From contig OZ241353.1 of assembly GCA_965200375.1 (NCBI GenBank), forward strand, positions 1,922,001 through 1,986,000: a stretch of 64,000 bases of DNA, in the 5' to 3' direction. A program made the position numbers and the translations under genes. How positions within the stretch are numbered: position 1 is the first letter of the stretch; every line of letters starts with the position of its first letter. The notes beneath the pieces were generated by a model. The model was not told the DNA's origin and did no database searches. It saw only the letters and a list, made by a program, of their open reading frames with translations. Source of the DNA: VXYL01 sp965200375. GTDB lineage: Bacteria; Pseudomonadota; Gammaproteobacteria; Pseudomonadales; Azotimanducaceae. Shown here one piece after another: positions 18,201 through 26,450 of the stretch.

Positions 18201-18506
18201 GCCCTCGCCCGACTCGCCGAACGCGGCAAGGCCGAGGCCGAGCAGCTTGCAGAGGTGCTGCGGCGGCAACGCGAACGGGTGATCGAAGAACTCGCCCGCC
18301 ACGAAGGCAACCGCCAACTCGCCCTCGACTTCAACTCGGACGAAGCCGAACAGCTGGAAGCCGACAAGCGCCACTGGCGGCGACGCCTCGACAGCTTCGA
18401 CCGCGACTTGGCGGAGGAACCGAAGCGGATCAAGGCGTTCTACAAGGTGCGGGCCCAGCGCGTGGAGCCGGTGGGGCTGGTGTATCTGTGGCCGGAGACG
18501 AACTGA
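15210..18506 (+). CDS. drmD: DISARM class 1 SNF2-type helicase DrmD
   Basis: This encodes 1098 residues from the ATG at 15210. The helicase ATPase core shows Walker A in DDTGLGKTIEAGLVARELL (near residue 145), DEAH in LLILDEAHHAAP (near 255), FLSATPHNG, and a C-terminal helicase half with IATDAAREGLNFQ and IEQRNGRIDR (near 645). A long charged C-terminal part (EELEDARERRDALEAQIERC and similar) predicts coiled coil. SNF2/HepA-like proteins of this size next to an adenine methyltransferase and DrmA/DrmB define class 1 DISARM, which restricts incoming phage DNA. The helicase is thought to act on DNA with the complex. Here it is separated from drmMI by two opposite-strand genes. Confidence 0.88.
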   Translation: MPATDPSPGAETTPEQPPKVGDLVLVRSRQWLVEEVAFPPGGGSPQVSLACADDDAQGQALTVFWDCELDRRILEEEGWADLAGRGFDSPRYFAAFFNTLRWNCATATDPALFQAPFRAGIQLDAYQMEPLRKALRLPRVNLFIADDTGLGKTIEAGLVARELLLRRKAKRIVVAAPPSVLEQWKTELEDRFGLLFEILDRAYVSRMRRERGFGVNPWRTHTRFLVSHKLLIESAYADPLREWLGDLLPGSLLILDEAHHAAPSSGGRYGIETKITRAVRDLGSRFEHRLFLSATPHNGHSNSFSTLLELLDPYRFTRGVKVRGKRDLEDVMVRRLKEDIRDVRGGFPKRNVVRLAIDGLPEDAPELALSRLLDEYRRLRERRFANAPPKARTAAGLLVVGLQQRLLSSVEAFARSLRVHARTVQRQWRKEHGDSTLGPHDQALFLQAPDADDERAEWDEETAESAEQEQVEALSLAAGGASGGNAAAGKLWQQEQALIERMSAIAEEARHKPDAKTRRLIDWIRANQVPDLPPFGERPTGPVPIWNERRVLIFTENREGTKRYLKRVLEQAIEHTEDADERIAVIDGLTGGPRRKDIQRRFNASPHAEPLRILIATDAAREGLNFQARCADLFHFDLPWNPGRIEQRNGRIDRKLQPAAEVNCHYFALPQRAEDRVLEVLVRKTATIKRELGSLAQVIDDDVERRLRGGIRHDQAEPLRAAIEQADLAASAKRSAAEELEDARERRDALEAQIERCRTVLDRSRNWAKFNEKAFRDALSCALELLDAPPLRRRQDVSRRTIWEFPDLERRARTDQSWTATLDSLRRPRKLDEKLAEWRKDALIRPVVFKDPQEFAADTVHLHLEQRVAQRLLARFRAQGFVYNDLSRACLAQSRDSIPRVILLGRLALYGQGAERLHEELVPVTARWIEPGRRDGPLRAYARDTETRTLALLDESLSRHAEQPDAVVRDRLLNAAPADVEALRPQLEQRARALAEDALARLAERGKAEAEQLAEVLRRQRERVIEELARHEGNRQLALDFNSDEAEQLEADKRHWRRRLDSFDRDLAEEPKRIKAFYKVRAQRVEPVGLVYLWPETN

Positions 18507-18587
18507 GGCGGGTTCATGTCGCGCTGCTCCGCACAAAAGGCATCCAAACGCAATCAACGCGCAACGATCGGACCCAGCGATGTCTGT

Positions 18588-19061
18588 CTAGTCGGTGAAC
18601 ATCCGCAGGAGCCGGACCTTTTTGTCGGCAGCTTTCTTGCCGTCCTGCTCCAAGTGTTCGAGTTGCGCTTCCTCGACATCGATGCCGAAGCGGTTGAGCA
18701 TCTGGATGAGGGAATCATAGGTCGCCTGCTGAAACGTGTCGACACGCCAACCGCACAGGTCGTCCATGATTCCCCTTAGCTTGCGCTTGTTCCCTTGCTG
18801 CCCATCCTTTGGGATGAGCGCGTCCAATTTGCTATCGAAAGCCAACGCGCCATATACGATTGTTTGGAGTTCACTCTTGTCAAGTACGGTGAGCGACTTG
18901 CGCAGCTCTTGCTCATCGAGTTCACCAACCAGAGCTTTCAGTCCCCCGTTCCTGTTGTAGTGATTCACCAGTTTCCGCTGCGTGTCGACGTTGTGCCTCC
19001 TCATCAACTTCGACACGGACCTTCGGTTGAGCGCTCCAATGACGTCAGTAAGCGTAGCCAC
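18588..19061 (-). CDS. Hypothetical protein of unknown function inside the DISARM cluster
   Basis: This is 157 residues if the GTG at 19061 is used; an AGGAGG lies just upstream of it, and the in-frame ATG further up (19118) has no such site. The product is charged and apparently soluble and helical (GELDEQELRKSLTVLDKSEL, then HLEQDGKKAADKKVRLLRMF). There are no membrane segments, Cys pairs or catalytic motifs that I recognise. It lies between drmD and drmMI on the opposite strand, so it is not part of the DISARM transcript. Its base composition is less GC-rich than its neighbours, which suggests later acquisition. Confidence 0.6.
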   Translation of the reverse strand: MATLTDVIGALNRRSVSKLMRRHNVDTQRKLVNHYNRNGGLKALVGELDEQELRKSLTVLDKSELQTIVYGALAFDSKLDALIPKDGQQGNKRKLRGIMDDLCGWRVDTFQQATYDSLIQMLNRFGIDVEEAQLEHLEQDGKKAADKKVRLLRMFTD

Positions 19062-19184
19062 CGCACCTCCTGTAGACGGTCCTCGTGGCAGACCATAGCA
19101 CAAATGCCCATTGCACATGCAACTGGCGCGTTGGCAGGCGCCGGGCGGGCCGATGCGCTCCTCCCACGGTTCGGCGTCGCTGGG

Positions 19185-19607
19185 CTAGACCGCGCTGACC
19201 TCAACGCGCAGAGCCAAGCCGAGTGCGCGATGCGCGTCTTCCACTTGGCCGATGGGCGAGCGCTGGTCCAAGTCCACCAGCCGGTCCAGTGCGCTCTCGG
19301 TCAGTCCCATGCGCTCCGCCAAACCAGCCCTTCCCTCAGGCTGACCAAGCATGGTTTGGTACAGCGCCACCTTCGCTGCCGCCAAGGCGGGCAGCCTGAC
19401 TAGCGGGGCGTTCGGACGCTCGGAGGGCACGGGTATCCGTTGACCGTTCCGAACATACCCTCCCAAAGCGGCGACAAGGCAATCCACCGCCTCGCACATC
19501 GCGTCTTCCACCGTCTCGCCCTCGGTCAGCGCCTCCGGCACGTCGGGGAACGACACCAGTACCGTGTCGGGCAGTTGGTGGAGCGCTGCCGGATAAGCCA
19601 ATCGCAC
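19185..19607 (-). CDS. hicB: HicB-like antitoxin with C-terminal helix-turn-helix (orphan)
   Basis: This encodes 140 residues from a GTG at 19607 with GGAGG 5 bases upstream. The N-terminal half is the HicB fold (VLVSFPDVPEALTEGETVED, then AMCEAVDCLVAALGGYV). The C-terminal half is an XRE-like helix-turn-helix (GLAERMGLTESALDRLVDLD). HicB neutralises the RNase HicA and represses the operon. No hicA with its GSHH-like motif could be found on either side, so this is an orphan antitoxin, possibly a solitary regulator or an anti-addiction remnant. It lies opposite to the DISARM genes. Confidence 0.75.
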   Translation of the reverse strand: MRLAYPAALHQLPDTVLVSFPDVPEALTEGETVEDAMCEAVDCLVAALGGYVRNGQRIPVPSERPNAPLVRLPALAAAKVALYQTMLGQPEGRAGLAERMGLTESALDRLVDLDQRSPIGQVEDAHRALGLALRVEVSAV

Positions 19608-19978
19608 TCGACCCTCCAGCCTCCGTCCTCAGGGCCACCTACCCTACAACCCTTGCTCCGACAGTCCAAGTTGACGGAGCACGTGAGCGCTCCCGCCACC
19701 CAAAAGAAGGACGCCCATAATGTAGAGTCCAAGGAACAAGACAAACAGGCAACAGCGACCCCGAGGCGCACATGACCACCAGGCAACAAGGTCTCAAACG
19801 CCGACGAAGAGCCCTCGTCGGGGAACCGCAAGGGAAATCCCCTCGCACGAAAGAGCCCGCCCCGTTCCAATTGCAGGACGCAAGCGTCGGTGGCCGGGGC
19901 CTGCAACCCGAGTTCCAAAGCGCGGACTGGCATTGCATCCGCGAAGCGGCCTACGAGGGCCGCGGCGGCTAGCCCCCC
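19608..19978. other. 371-bp gap without a recognisable gene
   Basis: Both strands were read. The reading frames here have no family signature and no good ribosome-binding site. The stretch should contain the divergent promoters for hicB and drmMI, but no clear sigma70 boxes were seen. A decayed hicA was looked for and not found. Confidence 0.5.
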
Positions 19979-22900
19979 ATGCCCACCCCAGACCCATCCA
20001 TCGCCGCCCACCTGGAATGGCTGGGCTTCGTGCGCCCCACTGGCCTCGTCGTCTCCGCCCCGGCGCTCACTCGCCATGGGGCCACGCTCAACCGGCACGA
20101 CGCCGAAGGCCAACAGCGGTTGCGATCCTGCGTGGAGGAACGCGCCATCAACGGCGATGCCGCCCCGCAGCCCGTGCTGCCGGACTTCCGCGCCTTTGCG
20201 CGAGACGTGCTGGATTGGCACTTCTCCCCCAAAGCCTACGCCGGCACGCCCGAAGCGCCACTGCCGCCGGAGTTGGAAGTGCGTCTGCCAGACACCGGCG
20301 AGACGCTGCGCCCGCAGTTCGCGGTGCGCAAGGCGGCAGCGGGCCAGCCCGCGCACCAGCAAGCGCCGAGCGGCAACGCAACGCCAGCGAACAACGGCAA
20401 CGGCGAATCCCCTTGGCAACTGCTGGTCTCCACCGCCGCCCCCACCGAAACCTTCGACGCCGTAGTTCGCACCAAGGGCGGCACGGACGCCTCCGCCCAC
20501 GGCCGCATGGAACGCTTGCTGCGCGGCACCGGCGCGCCGGCTGGCCTGCTCTTCAACGGCACGTCGCTGCGCTTGATCTCCGCCCCGCGCGGCGAAAGCT
20601 CCGGCTGGCTGGATTTCCGCGTGGCGGACATGGTGCAAACCGCCGGCCGCCCCATCGCCGCCGCCATGCGCCTGCTGCTGAACGAACGCCGCCTGCTCGC
20701 CGTGCCGCGGCAGCAACGCCTCGCGGGCCTCCTCGCCGAAAGCCGCAAGTTCCAGAACGAAGTGAGCGAACGCCTGGCCGAACAGGTGCTGCACGCCCTG
20801 TACGAACTGCTGCGCGGCTTCCAAGCGGCGCACGACACCGCCAAGGGCGAACTGCTTGCCGTGCCGCTGCGCGACAACCCGGACGACATCTACCGCGGCC
20901 TGCTCACCCTGGTGCTGCGCCTCGTCTTCCTGCTCTACGCCGAAGAGCGCGATCTGCTGCCACAGGACGACGCATACCTAAGTGGATACTCACTTTCCGG
21001 CCTGCACCAGCGCCTCACCGAGGACGCCGCCCAGCACCCGGACACGATGGATCAGCGCTACGGCGCTTACGCCCAGCTGCTCGCCCTGTTCCGCATGGTC
21101 CACGACGGCGCCCACTCCGGCGCCATGAAGCTGCCGCCCCGCCACGGCGCCTTGTTCGACCCGGAGCGCTACCGCTTCCTCGAAGGCCGCGGCCATCTCG
21201 TTGGCACCGCCCGACGGGTGAGCGAACGCATCGAGGCGCCGTGGGTGAGCGACGGCACCATCCACCGCGTGCTGGAAAAGCTCGTCGTGCTCGGCGGCGA
21301 GCGCATCTCCTACCGCGCCTTGGACGTGGAGCACATCGGTTCCGTCTACCAGACCATGATGGGCTTCCGCCTCGAACAGGCGAGCGGCCGCTCCATCGCC
21401 ATCAAGTCCGGCAAGAAGCACGGCGCCCCCGCCACCGTGGATTTGGAAGCGCTGCTGCAACAAGAGCCGGGCCGCCGCGCCAAGTGGCTGCAAGAGCGGA
21501 CGGATCGCAAACTCACGGACAAGACGCGCAAGGCCGTGGCGCAAGCCGAAACCCTCGAAGACGCCCACGCCGCCCTCGATTCAACCATCGACAAGGACGC
21601 CACGCCGGATTGGGTGGCCGCCGGCGCCATCGTGCTGCAACCGAGCGAGGAACGCCGCCGCTCCGGTTCCCACTACACCCCCCGCGAACTCACCGAACCC
21701 ATCGTCCGCACCACTCTCGACCCCATCCTGAACCGCCTGCGCGAAGAACAGGGCGGGGCGCCGCTGCCAGCGCAGATCCTGGACCTCAAGGTATGCGACC
21801 CGGCAATGGGTTCCGGCGCCTTTCTGGTGGAAGCCTGCCGCCAACTCGCGGACGTTCTGGTGGACGCCTGGCGCGCCCACGACGCCGTGCCGGACATCCC
21901 GCCCGACGAAACCGAGAGCATTTACGCCCACCGCCTGATCGCCCAGCGCTGCCTCTACGGCGTGGACAGAAACCCGGTGGCGGTGGATTTGGCCAAGCTC
22001 TCCCTGTGGCTCATCACGCTGGCGCGGGATCATCCGCTGACGTTTCTGGACCACGCGCTGCGCCACGGCGACGCGCTGGTTGGCTTGACGAAACGGCAGA
22101 TCGGAGCGTTCCACTGGAAGGGCGATGCGCCGAGCTTTCAAGCAGGGTTCGAGGCGCTGGAAACGGAGAAGCGCTTGAAGAAGGCTGCCGAACTACGCCA
22201 ACGCATCCGCGAAGCTCCCGACGACGCGGAGGATTGGGAACTCCGCCGCCTGTGGGACGACGCCCGCTCCGAAGCCAGCAACGTGCGCCTGCTGGGCGAT
22301 CTTGCGTTGGCCGCGTTCTTCGAGGGGGCGAAACCGAAGGAACGGGAGCAGCGGCGGGCGGAGTTCGCGGCGGAGGTGAGCGATGGCCACGCGGAGCGGT
22401 ATCGAAGCTGGCTTGACGAACGGAGGGATGGAGACCCGCCGCTGGCGCCGTTTCATTGGGAGATTGAGTTCCCGGAAGTGTTCGAGCGGGAGAACGCGGG
22501 CTTTGACGCGGTGGTGGGGAACCCGCCGTTCGCGGGGAAGAACACCGTGGCGGCGGCAAACGTCGCGCGGTATCCAGACTGGCTGAAGGAACTGCACGAG
22601 AAGAGCCACGGGGCGTCCGACTTGGTTGCCCACTTCTTCCGCCGCGCCTTCAATCTCATCCGGCAAGGCGGCGCGTTCGGGCTGATCGCCACCAACACGA
22701 TTGCTCAAGGAGACACAAGAAACACCGGCCTGCGCTGGATCTGCGAGCACGGCGGCGAGATCTACGACGTGAATACCCGCGTGAAGTGGCCCGGACTGGC
22801 TGCGGTCGTGGTGAGCGTGCTGCACATCTGCAAGGGCAGCTCAACTCGCCCGAAGCACTTGGACGGTGAGACTGTCGAGAAGATCACCGCCTTCCTGTTC

Positions 22901-24019
22901 CATCGTGGCGGCCACCGCGACCCGGCGCGGCTGCAAGCAAATGCTCGGCAGAGCTTCCAAGGCAGCATCGTCCTCGGCATGGGCTTCACCTTCGACGACA
23001 CCGACACCAAAGGCGTCGCGACGCCGCTTGCCGAGATGCGCAGGCTGCTCGCGGACAATCCGCACAACAAGGACGCGATCTTCCCGTACATCGGCGGCGA
23101 GGAAGTGAACACCAGCCCCACGCACACCCACCATCGCTACGTCATCAACTTCCACGACTACCCATTGCGGCGAGAGGACATTGGGGAGCTTTGGAAGGAC
23201 GCCAGTGCCGAGAGACGGCGAGATCTGCGGCGAGAGCCAGTTGTGCCCGCCGACTACCCGGCACCGGTGGCGGCGGATTGGCTAGAGTTGCTGGCGATTG
23301 TTGATGAGAGGGTGAAGCACGAACGTCTTGCCCAGAAAGATGCCGGTGGCAAAGAGCTATGGTGGCAGTTCTTGCGACCGCGCCCGGAGCTGACTGAAGC
23401 CACCCGGAGTCTGAAAAAACTGCTTGCAATATCGAGCGTGGCTAAGCATGTGGCGTTCGCGTACCTTCCTACTCGAATGGTCTACTCGCACGCGCTCATC
23501 GTCTTTCCCTTCGACAATCTGGCGGTTTTCTGTGCTCTCCAATCACGCCTCCACGAAATTTGGACACACTTCTTCGCCTCGTCGCTTGAAGAGCGGCTTC
23601 GCTACACGCCCTCTGACTGCTTCGAGACTTTCCCCTTCCCACCAGACTGGCACACCCGCCAAGACCTCGAAGCCCCCGGCAAGGCGTACTACGACTACCG
23701 CGCCGCCCTAATGATCGACAACAACGAGGGCCTCACCAAGACCTACAACCGCTTCCACGACCCCAACGACGACGCCCCCGCCATCGCCAAGCTCCGCGAC
23801 CTCCACGCCGCCATGGATCGCGCCGTCCTGAACGCCTACGGCTGGCAAGACATCCCCACCCACTGCGAGTTCCTGCTGGACTACGAGATCGACGAAGAAG
23901 AGTGGGGCGCCAAGAAGAAGCCCTACCGCTACCGCTGGCCCAACGAAATCCGCGACGAAGTCCTAGCCCGCCTCTTGGAACTCAACGCGAAGCGCGCCGC
24001 TCGGGAGATGTATGGCTGA
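19979..24019 (+). CDS. drmMI: DISARM class 1 adenine-specific DNA methyltransferase DrmMI
   Basis: This encodes 1346 residues. The methyltransferase core begins after SGSHYTPRELTEPIV, with SAM-binding motif I DPAMGSGAFLVEACRQL near residue 605 and the catalytic N6-adenine motif NPPFAGKN near residue 846, followed by GAFGLIATNT. The long N-terminal part (LLYAEERDLLP, YRALDVEHIGSVYQTMMG) and a C-terminal target-recognition-like region are as in type IIG/PglX-like enzymes. It marks host DNA so that the DISARM helicases can tell self from phage. The stop overlaps the start of kwaA by 8 bases, so the next system is translationally joined to it. drmD, its normal neighbour, is 1.5 kb upstream. Confidence 0.9.
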   Translation: MPTPDPSIAAHLEWLGFVRPTGLVVSAPALTRHGATLNRHDAEGQQRLRSCVEERAINGDAAPQPVLPDFRAFARDVLDWHFSPKAYAGTPEAPLPPELEVRLPDTGETLRPQFAVRKAAAGQPAHQQAPSGNATPANNGNGESPWQLLVSTAAPTETFDAVVRTKGGTDASAHGRMERLLRGTGAPAGLLFNGTSLRLISAPRGESSGWLDFRVADMVQTAGRPIAAAMRLLLNERRLLAVPRQQRLAGLLAESRKFQNEVSERLAEQVLHALYELLRGFQAAHDTAKGELLAVPLRDNPDDIYRGLLTLVLRLVFLLYAEERDLLPQDDAYLSGYSLSGLHQRLTEDAAQHPDTMDQRYGAYAQLLALFRMVHDGAHSGAMKLPPRHGALFDPERYRFLEGRGHLVGTARRVSERIEAPWVSDGTIHRVLEKLVVLGGERISYRALDVEHIGSVYQTMMGFRLEQASGRSIAIKSGKKHGAPATVDLEALLQQEPGRRAKWLQERTDRKLTDKTRKAVAQAETLEDAHAALDSTIDKDATPDWVAAGAIVLQPSEERRRSGSHYTPRELTEPIVRTTLDPILNRLREEQGGAPLPAQILDLKVCDPAMGSGAFLVEACRQLADVLVDAWRAHDAVPDIPPDETESIYAHRLIAQRCLYGVDRNPVAVDLAKLSLWLITLARDHPLTFLDHALRHGDALVGLTKRQIGAFHWKGDAPSFQAGFEALETEKRLKKAAELRQRIREAPDDAEDWELRRLWDDARSEASNVRLLGDLALAAFFEGAKPKEREQRRAEFAAEVSDGHAERYRSWLDERRDGDPPLAPFHWEIEFPEVFERENAGFDAVVGNPPFAGKNTVAAANVARYPDWLKELHEKSHGASDLVAHFFRRAFNLIRQGGAFGLIATNTIAQGDTRNTGLRWICEHGGEIYDVNTRVKWPGLAAVVVSVLHICKGSSTRPKHLDGETVEKITAFLFHRGGHRDPARLQANARQSFQGSIVLGMGFTFDDTDTKGVATPLAEMRRLLADNPHNKDAIFPYIGGEEVNTSPTHTHHRYVINFHDYPLRREDIGELWKDASAERRRDLRREPVVPADYPAPVAADWLELLAIVDERVKHERLAQKDAGGKELWWQFLRPRPELTEATRSLKKLLAISSVAKHVAFAYLPTRMVYSHALIVFPFDNLAVFCALQSRLHEIWTHFFASSLEERLRYTPSDCFETFPFPPDWHTRQDLEAPGKAYYDYRAALMIDNNEGLTKTYNRFHDPNDDAPAIAKLRDLHAAMDRAVLNAYGWQDIPTHCEFLLDYEIDEEEWGAKKKPYRYRWPNEIRDEVLARLLELNAKRAAREMYG

Positions 24020-24599
24020 AGGCCCACCACTGTCGAAGGCACCCCAAGCGAGCTCAGAAGGACTGGGATTCGCACGGCTTCTCATGGTGCTAAGCAGCTT
24101 CGCCCCCCTGTTTGGCTTGATGGCGATTCGGGGCAGTGGCTGCGTGTTTCCACAGGCGTACTTGATCGGCTGCCTCATGTTGGCCGTCCTGCCGTCGGTT
24201 GGTCTGTGGTTTCGGTACCGAACGGCCAAGAAGAACAAGGACGTCAGGGTTCTGAAAGCCGGCAAGACTGAGGATCAAAGGAGCCACATCTTGGTCTACC
24301 TCTTCGCGACGTTGTTGCCATTTTACCGTGACGAGATTGATAGCGTTAGGGACCTGGTTGCGATGTGCGCCGCGCTCGGCTTCATCGTGTTTCTGTTCTG
24401 GAGGCTCAACCTCCACTATCTGAACTTGATCTTTGCTATTCTGCGCTATCAGATATTCACGATCTCCCCACCGGATGACGGCAATCCGCATACGGGAAAG
24501 GAGAACTTTGTTATGGTAACGCGGCGTAAAGCACTGCCGGAAGGCGTCGATCTAATCGCGTACCGGCTGAGTAACACGGTCTACTGGGAGAAGGCGTAA
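24012..24599 (+). CDS. kwaA: Kiwa system membrane protein KwaA
   Basis: This encodes 195 residues, its ATG lying inside the last codons of drmMI (8-base overlap). Four to five membrane segments are visible: about residues 20-40, 48-68, 92-106, 113-131 and 133-150, with a basic cytoplasmic loop (RYRTAKKNKDVRV) after the second. Size, topology and the 1-base overlap with a DUF4868-like partner fit KwaA, the inner-membrane sensor of the two-gene Kiwa anti-phage system. The call rests on topology and context together with the KwaB match; taken alone the sequence would be only a membrane protein. Its GC content is clearly lower than drmMI. Confidence 0.72.
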   Translation: MAEGPPLSKAPQASSEGLGFARLLMVLSSFAPLFGLMAIRGSGCVFPQAYLIGCLMLAVLPSVGLWFRYRTAKKNKDVRVLKAGKTEDQRSHILVYLFATLLPFYRDEIDSVRDLVAMCAALGFIVFLFWRLNLHYLNLIFAILRYQIFTISPPDDGNPHTGKENFVMVTRRKALPEGVDLIAYRLSNTVYWEKA

Positions 24600-25504
24600 T
24601 GCCAATCAACTTTGACTTTGGCCATGTAGAACGAGAACGGGTGGAGTTCGGGGTAGGTAAGGACGAGGGCGGTGACACCACTTTCTACGCCGTTCCCGTG
24701 GACGCCGATGTAAAAAACGACCTGTTGTCGATGGTCAATGCGACTCTCGATCAGTTGGAGAATGTCGAGGGCGGCGGAACGCCGTACTCGCCTGCCGAGA
24801 GGCATGAGCCCACGGGATATTTGATCGTACAGGCTGGTTCCGACTTTGAGACACACCTTCGACAACTCCATAATGCGAACAACCTAACACTGGGTGCTGG
24901 CGCTCTGGTCCATCCACATCGCCTATTGTCCTACTTTGTGCGATTAACGGACGCCACGAGCCGTCGCGTCACGGCTGTCCGACGGGCCACATATTTCAAA
25001 GGCATCCTTAGCCGCCGATTGGTGCGGTTCAATAACGATATGCTCAAGGTGGTTGAGGACGACGTGTTCAAGCTCGACGTCGATTTCGACCTACTTGTTG
25101 ACTCCGAAGGAACGCACATATGGAGACCGAGTGCCTTCGAGTTTCTGGGGAAGTTGAGGCAGGCAGTCTTGGACGCGGTGCCGCGCAATGTGCAAGCAAT
25201 TCGAGCGGACTTGCCGTTTGTGGACTTTAGCAGTATTGAGGAGTATGCGGCGTCGCGTCCTCGGGCGGCCAGATATCTGGCATCGATCCGGGCACAGGAA
25301 TTGAGCGGGGTGGACCAAGGTGCATTGGCAGATCTCTGTCGCCAAGCGCGTGTTGCCGTGGCGGAGCGAGAGGGAGTGCTAGTTCCAAGTCCCGATAGTG
25401 CAATGGGCTTCTTGGAGGTGCTCGACAGGCGGCGGTACGAGATCGAGCTAGTGCTTGGTCAGCCTGAACGGTTTAAGGCCAGCAGTAGGGCTAGGACTCC
25501 GTAG
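24599..25504 (+). CDS. kwaB: Kiwa system effector KwaB (DUF4868-like)
   Basis: This encodes 301 residues. The start overlaps the kwaA stop (TAATG). The central region VFKLDVDFDLLVDSEGTHIW, then RPSAFEFLGKL, resembles the DUF4868 core of KwaB, preceded by AVRRATYFKGILSRRL. KwaB is a soluble partner that binds DNA and is released or activated through KwaA on infection. Coupled translation supports a stoichiometric pair. The composition is AT-richer than the flanking DISARM genes. The alternative is an unrelated two-gene membrane/cytosol module, which I judge less likely. Confidence 0.75.
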   Translation: MPINFDFGHVERERVEFGVGKDEGGDTTFYAVPVDADVKNDLLSMVNATLDQLENVEGGGTPYSPAERHEPTGYLIVQAGSDFETHLRQLHNANNLTLGAGALVHPHRLLSYFVRLTDATSRRVTAVRRATYFKGILSRRLVRFNNDMLKVVEDDVFKLDVDFDLLVDSEGTHIWRPSAFEFLGKLRQAVLDAVPRNVQAIRADLPFVDFSSIEEYAASRPRAARYLASIRAQELSGVDQGALADLCRQARVAVAEREGVLVPSPDSAMGFLEVLDRRRYEIELVLGQPERFKASSRARTP

Positions 25505-25528
25505 GTCTTGGCCTCCCGATGTCGACGG

Positions 25529-25546
25529 CTAGGCTAGGCTAGGCTC
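25529..25546. repeat. Short tandem repeat of AGGCT
   Basis: Just after kwaB the pentamer ctagg/aggct is repeated about three to four times in a row (ggctaggctaggctaggct). It may be a slippage scar at the junction of inserted DNA. Confidence 0.5.
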
Positions 25547-25802
25547 ATAGGTAGGTACTTAAGCATTTTGGAGGACTGGTTCCAAGCCGAACCGCAGACG
25601 GCCGCTTCGGCGGTCGCGTCTCGGATGGGAGCGCAGGGCGTTGTGGCCGAGGTAGTCGATGAGGTTGCGGATGGCGGACAGGAGGGATCGGCTTTTTCGG
25701 ACGCGAGGGCCCGCAACACGGCGTCGAGCCCGTGCCGGGCGCACATGGCCACCTTGCTGGTGGAGATTTCGACGTGACGGAGCACCTAGGTTGATACGCC
25801 CA

Positions 25803-25955
25803 AACGGTGCCCTTGGCCTAATCGCTACCAACACGATGTCGTCACCGCGAAACAGCGAGAGTTCTGCCCATGGTCGCGGGCGTGTGTATCGCGTAGAGCC
25901 GCGCCACGCAGTCAACGCAGCCCATGCTCTGGTCCTTTTCCTGATGGAAGTCTGG
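25803..25955 (+). pseudogene. Fragment of a DrmMI-like adenine methyltransferase
   Basis: The frame starting NGALGLIATNT matches GAFGLIATNT of drmMI. Further on, GRVYRVEPRHAVNAAHALVL aligns without gaps to the drmMI stretch that starts GEIYDVNTRVKWPGL. The two matching blocks keep nearly the same spacing. Motif I and NPPF are absent, so this is a dead fragment of about 50 residues from a second methyltransferase allele. The rest of the 25505-26011 gap holds only unrecognisable reading frames. Confidence 0.65.
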
Positions 25956-26011
25956 GACCACCGCAAAGACCGAGACAAGCTCGACGACCAACACGCAGAG
26001 GGGCAAGCCTA

Positions 26012-26419
26012 GTGGAGCAGAAGCTCAAGCACTTGGAGTTCATCCAAGGCGTCATCAACCGCCTTGCCACCAACTCCTTCCAAATGAAGGGCTGGAGCGT
26101 CGTCCTGGTCGCCGCCATCCTCGTCCTCCTAGCCCGCGAGAGCCGCCTAGACGCCGCCTTCATCGCCCTAGCCCCCATCCTCGTCTTCTGGGCCCTAGAC
26201 GCCTACTTCCTCTGGCAAGAACGCCTCTACCGCGCCCTCTACGACCATGTACGCACGTTGGACGAAGACCAAGTGGATTTCTCGATGAACGTCACACCGT
26301 TCGGAACCGGCTACCGCCGCAGTTGGGCCGGCACCGCACTCTCAAGAACGCTCTTGGCCTTCTACGGGGCGTTGATCGTCACAGTCGGCCTCGCTACGAT
26401 CCTTCTGAACGATGCGTAG
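26012..26419 (+). CDS. Small membrane protein of unknown function
   Basis: This encodes 135 residues from a GTG at 26012. An N-terminal helix (KHLEFIQGVINRLATNSFQM) precedes two membrane segments (WSVVLVAAILVLLA and IALAPILVFWALDAYFLW), then the conserved-looking QERLYRALYDHVR, and a last membrane segment (LLAFYGALIVTVGLATILL). Proteins of this layout are frequent in defence islands and variable loci, but I know of no proven function. It stands alone, convergent to the next gene with 31 bases between them. It could be a membrane effector or a phage-exclusion protein. Confidence 0.65.
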   Translation: MEQKLKHLEFIQGVINRLATNSFQMKGWSVVLVAAILVLLARESRLDAAFIALAPILVFWALDAYFLWQERLYRALYDHVRTLDEDQVDFSMNVTPFGTGYRRSWAGTALSRTLLAFYGALIVTVGLATILLNDA

Positions 26420-26450
26420 GAGACGGCAGATGAAGCGCAGGGCGCTCTCG

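Noticed and set aside
19608..19978. Possible hicA upstream of the orphan hicB
   Set aside because: No frame on either strand contains the GSHH-like HicA core or a HicA C-terminus; the weak resemblance of one frame is not above chance.
25559..25785. Possible transposase remnant after kwaB
   Set aside because: No DDE motif, no terminal inverted repeats and no consistent frame; only the methyltransferase fragment nearby is supportable.
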